From positions 1,642,646 to 1,706,645 of the forward strand of contig CAMZMU010000081.1 of NCBI GenBank assembly GCA_947311845.1: a DNA stretch of 64,000 bases. The letters are read 5' to 3'. The notes beneath the pieces were generated by a model that saw only the letters and a program-made list of their open reading frames with translations, had not been told where the DNA came from and made no database searches. Positions within the stretch are counted from its first letter, which is position 1. Each line of letters starts with the position of its first letter. Source of the DNA: Poa pratensis (lineage: Eukaryota > Streptophyta > Magnoliopsida > Poales > Poaceae). Both the position numbers and the translations under genes were made by a program. This document shows positions 11,025 to 23,183 of this stretch, piece by piece.

Positions 11025-11830
11025 GTGTCATCATCATGGGAGAAGATATGCAGGAATCAAGAACTTGTTTTCGGCAAGGTTACCATCAACTCGCACGGAG
11101 AATCCATCGTCGACGATTCTGGCTGGGGGCCGGAATCGGATCTGCTAGAATCAGGTGATATTATTCCAATTGGCAAGATTAATGTTTTCGTTGGTATGGT
11201 ACATGCAATTAGATCTGCTAGTGATGAGGATTGTCAATCTGTGTCAGGAGCCCCACGCTCGTTCAATCTGACGGGGAGGAGTCAGTAGGCACGGCAGAGG
11301 CCGGGTCACCATTGGTCATGCACGAGGAACGGTCGGGAAAGCCGACATGGATCCCGGGTGATGCAGTGGAACATGAGGAGGATGCTGAATCGATCTTGCC
11401 CTTGTTTGAGACCCGGTATGGATACGGCTGAAGAGGAAGACGAGGAGGAGCTGGAGTCCTTCCCAAATCTAATCAGGAGGGTAGCTGTTTATACAGCTCC
11501 TTCGATCAACGCTGGAGCATCACCATCAAGCGTCGTTCCACCAGTCCCAAACCCGGATCAACAGCAGCCACAATTACCACCGATTCTAGAGCAGGCGGGT
11601 CAGAGGGATGGAGACCCGGCTTCGGTGACGGACGAGAGTGAAGACAGGCTCGTTACAGAAACAGCTTTGGTTTCCTCAATAACCGGGCTCAGGTCGAAGA
11701 AATAGACAACACGGCTAGTGCTCCTGCTCTGTTCAACAATGGCTGATCCTGGACCCAACAGCGCTTACGAGATCGGTTACCCCAGAGAATGCAGCAGTGC
11801 GGGCTACGGAGTTAGACACAACGTCGGGCT
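11025..11830 (+). other. Gypsy 5' untranslated and gag leader region
   Basis: Short out-of-frame ORFs (11025-11288, 11358-11705) are Pro/Glu-rich and could be a decayed N-terminal part of gag. No domain was recognised. Confidence 0.35.
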
Positions 11831-13646
11831 TTGGAACAAATGCGTAGAGACACAATGGCAGAAAAGCAGCAGATAGCAGCCAAGCAAAAGCAAATTGAAG
11901 AGCAGGAGAATCGCCTCAATGACATGACTCGGGTTCACCAGAGAAGGCACCAGAACCGGTTAGCTCCGGGTGAGAATACCATAAACCCAGCAGTGTTATT
12001 TAGGACTCCAGTGGATCAACCATTGGTGTAACTCAAGCGGCTCCAATTATCAGAACAAGTGTAGAACCAAACAGAGGGACTGCAGGAGCCGGTGCAGCGT
12101 TGGTTGGGACACCGGGTTTGCTCGCCGGGGAGCCGGGGGAAATCCGGGTCTGCCACCGCGAACGCCGAGATTCCACACGCCGGCGGGTCATTATTCCAAT
12201 CCAGGATAACGTGTACGCCGCAACTTTAGCGCTCGACCGTATTCCCCTTGGAGACTCGCCAGCAGAGATTGAAGCCCGGCGTGCCATTGACATGTTACGT
12301 ACCGCTGTGGTTCAGCAAGTTCAATATTCAAAGGACAAAAGTGCACTTCATTCAACAACGTATCGTACTAAGCGTACCAAGAGCCGCCACGGCGAAACCC
12401 CGCCGCAAGCCGGGTTAGCCGCGGCGCCGCAGCAGCAGAACCAGAACAACCAGCAACCTCAGCCCGCCCCAGCAGTATCGGTGGCCCAGCAAATAGTTAA
12501 CGGATCGCGAGCGAGAAGAGCGGCCAGCGCGAACCCGGCGGCACCTGCCGCAGCAGTGCCGCAAGGAGGACCCGGCGTCGGCAGCAGTATCTGTAGGCTC
12601 ACCAGGTAACAATAATTTTTTAGCAAGTTCTTCTAACCTAGCCGGGCCAAAGTGTCTTTCAGATGCCATTAGAGCGGAGCCTTTCCCTGAGAAGTTCAAG
12701 GAGCCCAACAAGATATCCAATTACGAGCCTAGCGTGGACCCGGCAAGTTGGTTGAGCAGTTATGAGATGGCTATGTGTATTCGCAATGCCACGGAGAACG
12801 TTTGCGCAAAGTACATGTATTTGATGATGAGTGATGGAGCAGCAAAATTGTGGTTCAAGAACTTACCAGAGAAATCAATCAATTCCTGGGACGAGCTAAA
12901 AGCAATTTCATCAAGCACTTTCAAGGTACCTGCAAGCGTTTGTTTTCTATTGAAGACCTTGATCGTTGTGTACAGAGGAAGGGCGAGTCAGCGCGGCATT
13001 GGATGAGACGGGTCACGGAGATCCTTCATTCTTCATCTGGTATTGAGCCCAAGGATGCGATTTCATCAATGGAAAAGACATGCAAATTTGTTCCCCTGGT
13101 CAGAAGCTTGGCCGTATGAAGGAGGGCCACCGGGTCAAGCCAGTCACCATGGCTGAGTTGATGGATGCTTGCAACAGGCACGCAGCCACGGACAAGACCC
13201 AGGATGATAATGAAGAAGAGAAAGGGAAAGGTCCAGCGAATAATGGAGGAAAGAGTAACAATGGCAACGGAAGCAATAACAACAACAACCAGAATCAACA
13301 CAAGCGTGGGCACAATGAGGGAAGTTCAGAGCTGGTGGCAAACACCAATGCCGGGTTTCAGAGGCAAAGGATGGAAGGAAATTTTCAGGATAATAGAGGG
13401 TATCAAGGAAATAATGGGAACTACAATGGTGGAAATAACTATCAAATGTCACGCCAACCAGCACTTGAAGAGGCTTTTAGGATGCCGTGTCCTCGCCATA
13501 GCAGGAACGGTAGACCCGCCAATCACTCGTTGGCTCAGTGTGTGGACTTAAACAGTGGAAAAACAATGAGATACAAAGGGCACTGCAAGGGGCAGGCAGA
13601 GGTGGAGGACCCGGCCCGGGTGGTAACCCGGCTGCAGGTCTTTTGA
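11831..13646 (+). pseudogene. Gypsy gag (capsid) with frameshifts
   Basis: Pieces in several frames read as one gag. A coiled N-terminal stretch starts at 11831 (MEQMRRDTMAEKQQI). A basic, Gln/Pro/Ala-rich linker is at 12100-12609. The capsid fold typical of retrotransposon gag follows: YLMMSDGAAKLWFKNLPE, SINSWDELKSNFIKHFQGT, LFSIEDLDRCVQRKGES. An Asn/Gly-rich region comes next, then a Cys/His cluster CPRHSRNGRPANHSLAQC near 13489-13542. The frame changes near 12600, 12905 and 13080, so no intact protein can be made. Capsid proteins of this kind package element RNA into cytoplasmic particles. Confidence 0.8.
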
Positions 13647-13923
13647 CTGGAGCAAATGTACCTACCAACAACGCAGGACCGGGTCAGAATACAGGAAATC
13701 AAGGCGGGTTTTCACAGCAGCCAAAGCAACTTGGCCAGTACCACATATATACCAGTGGTGCGACCAAGAGAGAGCGAAAGGTAGTTAAAAGGGCGGTTAA
13801 TGCGGTTGCTGCAGGAGTTCCAAGATATTTGAGGTGGTCAGAGCATACGATCACGTGGAGTAGAGCGGATCACCCGGATGTTGTTGAGCACCCGGGTCTG
13901 CTAGCTTTAGTTGTGGCCCCCAA

Positions 13924-14531
13924 GTGGATGGCTTTGAGTTAAAGAAAGTTCTGATGGATGGTGGAAGTAGTATCAACATCTTGTATTGGGAGACGTTTTT
14001 GCGTATGGGTCTCAAAGTATCACAGTTACAGAAGACGTCGACAGTTTTTCATGGCATAGTTCCGGGGAAATCAGCCACACCAGAGGGAAAAATTTCGTTA
14101 GAAGTTGCTTTTGGCGAGTCCATTGACAACTTTAGATCGGAGTGGCTCACGTTTGAAGTGGTGAAGTTCCAGAGCCCGTATCATGCATTATTTGGAAGGC
14201 CGGCTTATGCCAAGTTCATGGCAAGGCCGTGTTATGTGTACTACAGTTGAAAATACCGGGTCCTAAGGGGATCATCACAGTTCATGGCAACAAAGAGATA
14301 GCAGCGCAGTGTGATGAAGGAGATGCGGCCTTGGCAGAGCAAGTTTGTGCGAAAGAGGAGTTGAAAGCTTACAGGTCTAATCTTGACCCGGCAGATAACA
14401 CAGCACTAAAGAAACCAACAACAGAAGATGACAGGGCAAAGTTCAAGGCCGCCCAAGATACAAAGATGGTGGATTTTGTGCCTGGAGATTCCTCCAAGCA
14501 GTTCGCCATAGGGTCCAATCTTACTGATAAA
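13924..14531 (+). pseudogene. Gypsy aspartic protease region
   Basis: KKVLMDGGSSINILYWETF has the form of a retroviral-type aspartic protease active site; D-G-G replaces the usual D-S/T-G, a variant I recall as common in plant gypsy elements. HALFGRPAYAKFMA is the conserved second half. The frame then shifts (near 14240) to LKIPGPKGIITVHGNKEIA, a linker that continues to an in-frame TAG at 14532-14534, directly ahead of the RT. Confidence 0.75.
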
Positions 14532-14534
14532 TAG

Positions 14535-15344
14535 GAAAGCGCGCTCATCGAGTTCATCCGTGAGAATCGGGATGTTTTTGCATGGACACCTAGTGACATG
14601 CCTGGCATTCCGACTGAACTCGCTGAGCACCGCTTACATGTTGATCCCAAGGCAAGGCCGGTAAAACAAGGTTTGAGGAAAATGAATGCAGAGAGAAGAA
14701 AGGCTATAGGAGAGGAGATAGCCCGGCTCCTAGCAGCTGGCTTTATCATGGAAGTTTTTCACCCGGAGTGGTTGGCTAACCCGGTTCTAGTTCTGAAGAA
14801 GAATAACGAGTGGAGGATGTGCATAGATTTTACAAGTTTGAATAAGCATTGTCCCAAGGACCCGTTTGCACTGCCGCGCATTGATCAAATCATTGACGCA
14901 GTTGCGGGCAGCGAGCTCTTGTGTTTTTTGGATGCGTACTCAGGATATCATCAGATCAAGCTTAATAGACAGGATTGGGAAAAGACAGCGTTCATAACCC
15001 CGTTTGGTGCTTTTTGTTACAAGACCATGACGTTTGGGTTGAAAAACGCAGGTGCCACGTATCAAAGGTGTATTCAGAAGTGTTTTCATGATCAGATTGG
15101 ACGCAATGTGCATGCTTATGTGGATGATGTGGTGATCAAGACAGAGAAAGCCGGGTCATTCATTAATGACCTAAGAGAGACGTTTGTGAACTTGCGAAAG
15201 TACAAGATGAAGCTCAATCCTACAAAGTGTGTATTTGGTGTTCCAGCTGGGAAGCTCCTGGGTTTCATCGTATCAGAGAGAGGAATTGAGGCAAACCCGG
15301 AAAAGATCAAGGCTATTCAAAGTTTGAAGAAACCTGAGAATTAG
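14535..15344 (+). pseudogene. Gypsy reverse transcriptase
   Basis: After the TAG at 14532 the same frame continues ESALIEFIRENRDVFAW and then an RT domain. Visible motifs are KARPVKQGLRKMNAERR, VLVLKKNNEWRMCIDFTSLN, FLDAYSGYHQIKL, ITPFGAFCYKTMTFGLKNAG and the catalytic YVDDVVIKT (near 15118). The reading breaks at 15342 (stop after KKPEN) and resumes in another frame as ADVQKLTGCVAALSRF. This is the most intact domain of the element. Confidence 0.88.
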
Positions 15345-16496
15345 CAGATGTTCAGAAGTTGACGGGGTGCGTAGCTGCGCTAAGCCGGTTTATATCCCGG
15401 CTTGGAGAGAAGGCCATCCCTTTGTACAAATTGCTGAAGAAAACGGACAACTTCGTGTGGAATCAAGAGGCAGATGAGGCATTTGAAGCTCTCAAGAAGC
15501 AGCTGTCAGAGGCGCCAATACTTGCGGCGCCGGGTCCCAAAGAGCCCATGTTATTATACGTCGCCGCCGGGCCTCAGGCTGTTAGCGCTGTGGTGGTGGT
15601 CGAGCGTAAGGAGGTAGGCAAAGAAAACCCGGTCCAGAGGCCGGTCTATTACGTCAGTGAGGTATTATCAGAGGCAAAGCAGCGCTATCCACATTGGCAG
15701 AAATTAGTGTTTGGTGTTTTCATGGCGAGTAGAAAGTTGAAGCCGTATTTTCAGGAACATCCAATCACAGTGGTTAGTTCAATTCCATTGGCAGATATTA
15801 TCAGAAACTCAGAAGCTACAGGAAGAGTTGCCAAGTGGGCAATAGAGATGGGGCCGTACCATATCAACTATGAGCCTCGTACAGCCATCAAGTCTCAAGC
15901 GTTGGCTGATTTTCTTAATGATTGGACGCAGTTAAGTGCACCACCCCTTACACCAAGTATCAAATCCTGGGTTATGCATTTTGACGGGTCTAAGCAAGAG
16001 CAAGGTTCAGGAGCCGGAGTTGTGTTAACTCTCCAAAAGGTGACAAGTTGAGTTATGTGTTGCAAATTCACTTTGATTGTTCCAATAATGTGGCAGAGTA
16101 TGAGGCCTTGCTGCATGGTTTGCGCATGGCAAAGGAGATGAATATCAAGCGTATCAAGTGCTATGGAGATTCAGACCTTGTGGCACAGCAAGTTTCAGGA
16201 ACATGGGATAGAAGGATGCAACAATGGCGGCTTACAGAAGAGAGGTGGATAGGGTAGCCGGGTTCTTCTCAGGCTATCAGGTGGATCACATTGATCGCAG
16301 GAAAAATGATGCTGCAGACGCTTTATCAAGACTCGGCTCACGCAGAGAGCCGGTTCCACCTAATGTTTTCTTAGATGAATTGTGGACTCCGTCAGTCAAG
16401 CTTCAAGATGAGGAAGAACTTGCATGTCAAGATGACCCGGATTCACAGTTGGTAGCAGCAACCCGGAAATTCCAGAGTGGACAGAACCTTACTTAG
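15345..16496 (+). pseudogene. Gypsy RNase H region
   Basis: 15359-16051 starts with the RT connection (LSRFISRLGEKAIPLYKLL) and an RNase H-like tether (VYYVSEVLSEAKQRYP). It passes into a second RNase H fold: WVMHFDGSKQEQGSGAGVVL, then, after a frameshift near 16045, NNVAEYEALLHGLRMAKEM and KCYGDSDLVAQQV. The region ends with DRRKNDAADALSRLGS. Two RNase H-like modules in a row (gypsy plus archaeal-like) is a pattern known from Tat-lineage gypsy elements, so assignment to that lineage is reasonable. Confidence 0.75.
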
Positions 16497-16516
16497 CGTA
16501 TCTTCTGCGAGGGGAG

Positions 16517-17757
16517 TTGCCACCACAGGAAGTTGTGTCCCGGCAAATCCAACGCCGGGCTAAGGCTTACGTGGTCATTGATGGTGAATTGTACAAAAGG
16601 AGCGTGTCAGGAGTATTTCAGCGATGCGTATCTGGAAAGGAAGGCCGGCAAATTTTGAAAGAAATCCATGAGGGAGATTGTGGTCATCATGCATCAACAA
16701 GATCTCTAGTGGCGAAAGCATTCAGACACGGGTTTTTCTGGCTCACAGCCCAGGCAGATGCAGAACGCTTGGTGAGCAGATGTGATGGGTGTCAGAGATA
16801 TGCAAGGCAAGTTCATGTGCCGGCTCAGGAATTGCGAACAATACCTTTGACCTGGCCTTTTGCAGTCTGGGGGCTTGATATGGTGGGTCCCTTTCATATG
16901 TCCCCTTGCAAGAAAACCCACCTCTTAGTTGCCATTGATAAGTTTACAAAGTGGGTTGAGGTGATGCCAGTTACAAACTGTGAAGCAGCTACAGCAGTTA
17001 AGTTTGTGAAGAAAATCATACACAGGTTTGGGTATCCTCATAGCATCATCACAGATAATGGAACCAACATGTCACTTGGAGAGATGGCAAAGTTTTGCGG
17101 AAACAATGGTATACGTTTGGATGTGGCTCAGTTGCTCATCCACAGGCCAATGGGCAAGTAGAAAGAGCAAATCAAGAGTTACTGCGAGGTTTAAAACCAC
17201 GCCTCCGGGTCCCGTGCATCAGAGCCGCCGGAGCGTGGGTTGAGGAGTTACCATCCGTGGTTTGGGGAATCAATACAACGCCAAATAGATCCACAAAGAT
17301 GACGCCCTTCTTCATGGTGTATGGGGCAGAGGCAGTACTCCCAAGTGATATTATACATGACTCGCCTAGAGTGGCGGCTTACGTTGAAGCTGAGAATGAG
17401 CAAACCCGGCAAGATTCTTTGGACTTGCTCGAGGAGAATAGAGAACAAGCATTGGAAAGATCTGCAATTTATCAGCAAGATTTGAGGCGGTATCACAGTC
17501 GCCGGGTTAGAACTCGTACTTTCCAGGAGGGTGACTTAGTGCTGCGGTGGACGCAATCCAAGGAAGGGATGCACAAGTTATCTCCTCCATGGGAGGGGCC
17601 CTTTATCATAAGCAAGAATCTGCACAATGGTTCGTATTATTTGGTGGATGCTAGAGAGAAATCTGAGTATGTGAACGACACAACACATTCCACTTCTTCA
17701 TTAGAGGAGCGCGAGCGGCCATGGAACATTGCCCAGCTGCGCCCATATTATACTTAG
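16517..17757 (+). pseudogene. Gypsy integrase
   Basis: The zinc-binding HHCC motif is visible (H-EGDCGHH, then CDGCQRYAR). The catalytic core shows WGLDMVGPF, a strand VAIDKFTKWVEV, ITDNGTNMS and, after a frameshift near 17150, HPQANGQVERANQELLRGL, which supplies the D, D and E residues. The C-terminal part ends ERERPWNIAQLRPYYT, stop at 17755. The enzyme would insert element DNA and generate the 5-bp duplication seen. One frameshift inactivates it. Confidence 0.85.
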
Positions 17758-18617
17758 CATGAGATTGAGATATCAGATGTAAACACGATGTAACAGGCAG
17801 CAGGTTTCAGACGCGCTCTTTTCCTTACCTAAGGGGACTGGAAGGTTTTTAATGAGGCGGCTTGCTGACCTAACCTTTTCTATCAATAAAGTGAAGGTTG
17901 AACAGAAATTTGTGTTCTCAGTTTACTTTTCAGTTTTTGTTATGAAAGCCGGCAGTTCTCTGAAAAATTTGAGTTGAAAGTGTGCAGTTGATGATGTGCC
18001 AGGTCTTGGGGGCTTGTCATTAAGGTGACATAGTTTGTCCATCCAAGACCCGGCTTTGAGATTGCCCGGGTCACATAATTTTCTGTGACCCGGTAGAGAA
18101 AGTTTCAGTTGTTACTTTAGTATTTCTTTTTTAGTATGCATGTTTAGTTTTACAGCTTTTATCCATCTTTTTGATATAGTTAAGTTGTAGTATAGTTGCA
18201 AAGTTATTTTTATCATGATAGATGCCCATTGAGTGCGTCACACTAGTATATGGATCAATGGGGTAATGTGCATAGTTGAAGCCTTTACTTTATAAACATT
18301 GATCCGGGTCTTGGGGGCTCTCACTTGAATAGTTTGTAGCTGCAATCCCAAGACCCGGCTTTTATGCCACCAGTTTATTCTTGGTTTCTTGCTGTTGAGT
18401 TTGATGTGACTCGCAAATATATGGCCTGATTGCTCACCTGAAAATTCAATCAACCATGATGCCCAATGGGACTTGGTTTGACCCTGTTTTTATCAGAGAA
18501 GTTGCGACAGAGAATCCATGCGAAAGCCAACTCACAGTTAAAGAAATCAAAAGGGTCATCAAAACCAAAGACAGAAGATATCATAAAGCAAAAGTTTCAA
18601 GTGATTCAAGCAAGGTT
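17758..18617 (+). other. Gypsy post-pol spacer with polypurine-like motifs
   Basis: This is non-coding. It contains TCTTGGGGGCT-type motifs near 18005 and 18305, each next to GACCCGG-type words. It probably forms the end of both convergent transcripts, pol and the antisense gene. Confidence 0.4.
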
Positions 18618-21600
18618 TCAAAGGTGTACTACTACACCACTGCAAGCAAGGGATAAAAGTGCTAAGTTATTACAATAAACTGCCCAAAGGGCCGAATGAG
18701 ATTGTTTTTTGCAGAGATAAAGCATCTGCATGAGTTTTTCAAGCCTCGGCTTCAGGAGCCGGGTCACGGGGTGGCGAGCTGGCTGGGTGCTCCTCAGTGG
18801 TTTTCGCCGGGTCATCTTCCTTGGCAGCCGCCGGGTCAGCTTCTGTCTCCTTTGTTGCCTTGGCCCGGGTCTTGGTCTCCGTCTGCGCCGGGTGACTTGT
18901 TGAAGTGATTGGAAGTAGCTTTCATCATCATCTTCAACGGGCTCGTGATGGAGGGGAACACTTGGAGTAGAGAGCTTGGGCAGTGGAGGTACTGGGAGCA
19001 ACCTTTGCTGGATCAATGGAATCCTTGTAGCTTTGAAGGAGGTCGATGCGTTGTGGTTCATCGTCCATGATTCCTCGTCGGCTTCGGTGTATCCATATTG
19101 CAGCGTGGTGAGCTTCATCTTACTTGCAATGACAGTGGCAACGTGCCGGGTTTGCTTCACAACCCGGGAGTAGCTCTTCTTGTCAAACTCCGTGCCATCA
19201 GTGTTGTACTGAGGAAAGCCATTCTTCAGAGGAGCCGGGTTTATTGGGATGGTAGGCCTTTGCCAAAGCAAGACCTCGCATCACCCCGGCCCTGCAAGCA
19301 GATTTCTTCAAGAGATGGATCCATTGGGGCATTGTTGATAGATGCCCAAGCACCTCAGTGTACGCGCTTGGCGGGTTCTCCCAGTTCCTTGCTGCTTTGA
19401 TGACTTCGCAGCTGCCAAAGTACAGCTGGCGTGTCAGCGTGTACATGCATTGATTTTCTTTGCAGCAGTTTTGCGAAGGTTTCCATCGCGAGGACCTGGG
19501 TAAGATAAGTATAACAGTGAGAATTGAAATCCGGGTCTACTTGCTCAATACAGTTTGAATTCAAAGGAGTGATGCTTACCCACTAAGGAGGCAACCATGG
19601 AGGTGACCATTTTTTCAGCCGGGTTAGCTCATTGGTGACTGAATCTAGCTGCTTCTGGAGATTGGCGCGTTGTTCTTTCCAGTGCTCTTCATGATCGTCC
19701 AGTTCTTTTTTGAGATCAGAGTTCTCCTGGGTCAGCTCCGTGACATTTTTCTCCAAAGCTTGCAGTTGTTCAGCATGGTGAGCCGGGCTTCAGATTCAGT
19801 TTTACAACGTCTTTGAGCCGGGTAATTTCTGCCTCGGCTTTGGCGCGGTCTTCCTGTTGCAATACAAGAGTTTATGTTAGTCCCAGGTTACCGCAGGCAA
19901 GTTAACCCGGAACTTGGGGGCTACAAGTTTGAAGTTTTTAAGCAGTACATAAGCAGCAATATAGACATATGGTAGTCCCAGGTTACTGTAGGAAAGATAA
20001 CCCGGAACTTGGGGGCTACAGTGTTCAAATTTTGTTAAACATAGTAAAGTGGAGTCCCAGGCTGCTGCAGGCAGGCAACCCGGCACTTGGGGGCTACAGT
20101 GTTTAAATTTTGCTGTGAAGGGTGACAAGTTTTAAAAGATGGAAGTTTTTAGTCCCAGGTTGCTGTGAACAGACAACCCGGCACTTGGGGGCTACAGGAT
20201 TGAAGTTTTCTATCAGGTATTCATATTTAAGCACCAAGCTCATCAACAAGTGATGAACTTAGAGCTTGGGGGCTACTAAGGGTATAGTTATGCAAAAAAA
20301 GTAAAGGCAAGAAACAAAAAGTGTACCTGGTATCGTTTCTGAATCAGGGCAACCAGTTCAGTCTCCAGATTCTTGTGCTGAGCAAGGCGAGAGAAGTACT
20401 CATCGCAAAGGGCTGGGACGGACATGGAGTCCAGAGCCGGCAAATCAGACGAAGGAGCCGGGTCCTTTCCTTTGGCAGGAGACGCCGGCTTAGCATCGGG
20501 AGTTGGCACTTTGGCCAGAGCTTCAGGGCACTTTGTACAGGAACGTGTCAGGTTCCAGTGACCTGCACTTCATCCTCTTTGGTGCCAGATCCTACCCGGG
20601 CGAGTGAGCAGCTGGGGATGGCTCTGGCACAGGAGCAATTGGGCTTTTTGGAGAAGCGACGGGGTTACATGCCCATGGGCTCATCTCTGTCCACCGGCTC
20701 TTCAATATGTGCCTCCATAGGAGAAGGCTCTGATGTTGCTGGAGGAGGAGATGCCGCTGGAGGAGAGTCCGGGTCTTCATCTGCAAAGGCCCTGGCACTG
20801 AAACAAGATAGTGATTTAGTTAAAAAGGTCAGAAAAATAGAGGTGTGGAAAAGATATGTAAAGTATTTCTAACCCGGTGTTGATCTGGAAATCCTCGGGA
20901 GTGCTAACATTGTCCGAGGATGAAGCTGACAAAGAATAGGATTTAGCGGCCCGGATTTTGCCAGCTAAAGGGTGTGTCTTCTGGATGGATTTGGCCCAAC
21001 TGGCTAAGGAGCATGGAGGGATACCTGTGTTCAGGGAACCCGGGTTTGCAGCAGACCGGGTTCGAGGTTTCTTCTTGGCTGCAGTTTCCTTCTCAAGCTC
21101 CTTTGCCTGTGTGTGTGCTTGGGATTGAGATGTGTTCATTGCATAATTTGAAAGACGAGAATAAGACACCTTTGCAACAGTAGCTCGAGTCCTCTTGAGA
21201 GTGGGAGGTTCAGCAGTTTGAGGACCCGGCATTTCATCAGCAGCCGGGTCAGAGGGTCCTGGAACAATAAACGCCGGGTTATCAGTTGAGGGGTCCTTAG
21301 CGGTGGCTTCGCTGTTAATCAGGTCGAGGAAGAGCCGGCCAGCTGAGTCTAGCTCACCTTCTTCTTCTTCTTCTTCGTCACTCGCGTCTGTGTCTTCATC
21401 GTCAGGAGGAGACACAGGGGCATAGTCAGCTTTCCACCACTCTGGGTCCTGAAATGAAGAAAGATGAACATATAAGTGTATCATGCGAGAAAAGCCGGGT
21501 TAGCAAGATGGAAAGCAAAAGAGAGTATCATACAGTGGGTGGTTTGTTCTTGGCACTGAACGGGGCAAGCCCGGTCAGTGCAATGTCATGCTTGGTCTCG

Positions 21601-22493
21601 CCAAGAAGTCTCTTGGCGTTCTTCACTATCTGGTCATCAGTAAGCGTTACCTCGGAGTAACGCATGCTATCAGTGGTTTCTCCGGTGTATTCATGGAATA
21701 ACCGGGTCCTGATGCTGAGGGGCTGGATGAACCAACCGATCCAGCACTTGACTAAATCTGTACCGCGGAGGCCGTGGGTGAGCAGTGCTCTGGCCCGAAC
21801 GCGGACAGATTCAACTAAGACCCGGTTCTCGTCACTGGCATAGCTGTTCATCTTTGGGTCATAAACCAATGGAGAGTTTCTGAAAGCCGGGAAACGGGCC
21901 TCGTCTGACTCGGGGGAGGTGTCCTTGCAGTAGAAGTAAGAGTTTTCCCACCCCTTAGGGTGGCTGGCAAGAATGAGAGCCGGGAAATCGCATTCCCTCC
22001 GGCGCTGGATGGAAACACCTCCATAAGGGCCAAGAGGCTTGTTCTTGTGGGAGGGGTTGCAGTAGAAAATTTCTAAAAATAATTCAAGGCTAGGAGCCAT
22101 CTGGAGATAATCCTCACAGAAAACTACGAAGTTACTGATGTTGAGAATGGAGTTGGGAGCAACATCCATGGTGGTAAGCCCGTAGTACTTGAAAACTTGG
22201 CGGAAAAACAGAGAGCCCGGAGGGTGAAGGCCACGGGAAACATGGTCGTGTAGGACAACAATTTCACCTTCTTTGGGGTTGGGACGCGTTTCCTCCCCAG
22301 GAGCGTGCCAGTGGATCTCGTCCCTGGGCAGAAGCTCGCCCCGGTTCACATACGTCTGCAGCGTCGTGTCCGTGGCGCTGGATCTGGTCCAGTTCACCGG
22401 AGCGGCTGCCGCGGCGGCGCTGGAGCTGGCTCCCTTCTTCGCGTCCTTCTTGGTGGCCTTGGGACCTCCAGATTTCACCTTCTCCTTCCCCAT
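18618..22493 (-). pseudogene. Antisense spliced accessory gene of the gypsy element (Transposase_28 / 'putative gypsy type transposon' family)
   Basis: Exon 1 (22493-21534, 320 codons) starts MGKEKVKSGGPKATKKD. It contains GLHPPGSLFFRQVFKYYGL, SNFVVFCEDYLQMAPSLELF and CDFPALILASHPKGWENSYF, which I recognise as the family annotated in grasses as 'putative gypsy type transposon domain'. The exon ends at a GT donor (GTATGA). Further exons with AG/GT borders read 21448-20874 (very acidic, then basic nuclear-type KKKPRTR), 20797-20327, 19853-19580 (coiled coil, LTQENSDLKKELDDHEEHW) and 19495 to about 18900 (YLTQVLAMETFAK, then KNGFPQYNTDGTEFDKKSY). Frameshifts in the later exons show decay. The gene is convergent with pol and has a TATA-like box at 22777-22782. 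Function is unknown; in maize Grande-type elements an antisense gene occupies a comparable place. Confidence 0.7.
19874..20276. repeat. Tandem repeats carrying a polypurine-tract-like motif
   Basis: Four units of about 80-95 bases start AGTCCCAGGTT and end AACCCGG(A/C)ACTTGGGGGCTACA (ends near 19925, 20021, 20101, 20195). A fifth, partial unit ends near 20277. The ACTTGGGGGCTAC core closely matches ACCTGGGGGCTAC at 23171-23183, directly before the 3' LTR. The array lies in an intron of the antisense gene. Confidence 0.75.
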
Positions 22494-22776
22494 TGACGCA
22501 GAGCTGTGGTGGTGCCCAATCTCGGTGAGAGAGATGAACTAACCCTAGCAATGGAGGTAGATGTGAGGAGAGGAAGATGTGGAGCGGTAGCGGATGCGAT
22601 TGAGCGCGGAATCGAGGGCGCAGCACGGCTGGATGAATTGGTGGTGGTTGCGAAGCTTTCTATCAAGATTTGGAGCTCGATTTGAGATGGGATCGTGGCG
22701 GCTGCGCGAGGAAGAAGATGAACGGGCCAAGGAGGAGAATGGGGAAAGTAACGGTGCGTTTTACCCTAACCCTATA

Positions 22777-22782
22777 CTTATA
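22777..22782 (-). promoter_or_regulatory. TATA-like box of the antisense gene
   Basis: The minus strand reads GCGCCTATAAGTATAGGG about 285 bases upstream of the ATG at 22493. This is a plausible distance with a 5' leader and suggests promotion independent of the LTRs. It is prediction only. Confidence 0.4.
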
Positions 22783-23170
22783 GGCGCAGTAAAAAGCCCT
22801 AGGGGTGTTGCGGTAAAAGGCAAAGAGATAAGGATCTTTGACCAGAGGTCAACGACAAACAGAATGAGACAATTACGGGATATTAATTGACAAGATCACG
22901 ATTGAGATAGACTGGGGATTGATTCACAGTTGGGTTGCAGTTTTCGCTAAGTGTTGAGCGTGAAACCAGGAGGCGTATGAACCCGGTGTGACCAAGCCGG
23001 TTACAATATGGACCGCCAAAGGGAGCTAGCCTAAGTGACCCGGCATTTAAGTTATTGCATGTTTGTTCTTATTTTTCAGGGGGTTAACTCGAACATCGAG
23101 AATGGCGGCTTCATCTGAGAAATAGAAGATTGAAGCTAAAGAGAAGCACGCCAAACCGGCGTCCAAGTTA

Positions 23171-23183
23171 ACCTGGGGGCTAC
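23171..23183 (+). other. Polypurine tract of gypsy element
   Basis: ACCTGGGGGCTAC abuts the first base of the 3' LTR (TGATGGGG), as required for plus-strand priming. Confidence 0.75.

Noticed and set aside
19874..20276. CRISPR-like regular repeats
   Set aside because: Units are adjacent and diverged with no unique spacers; this is a plant retrotransposon minisatellite.
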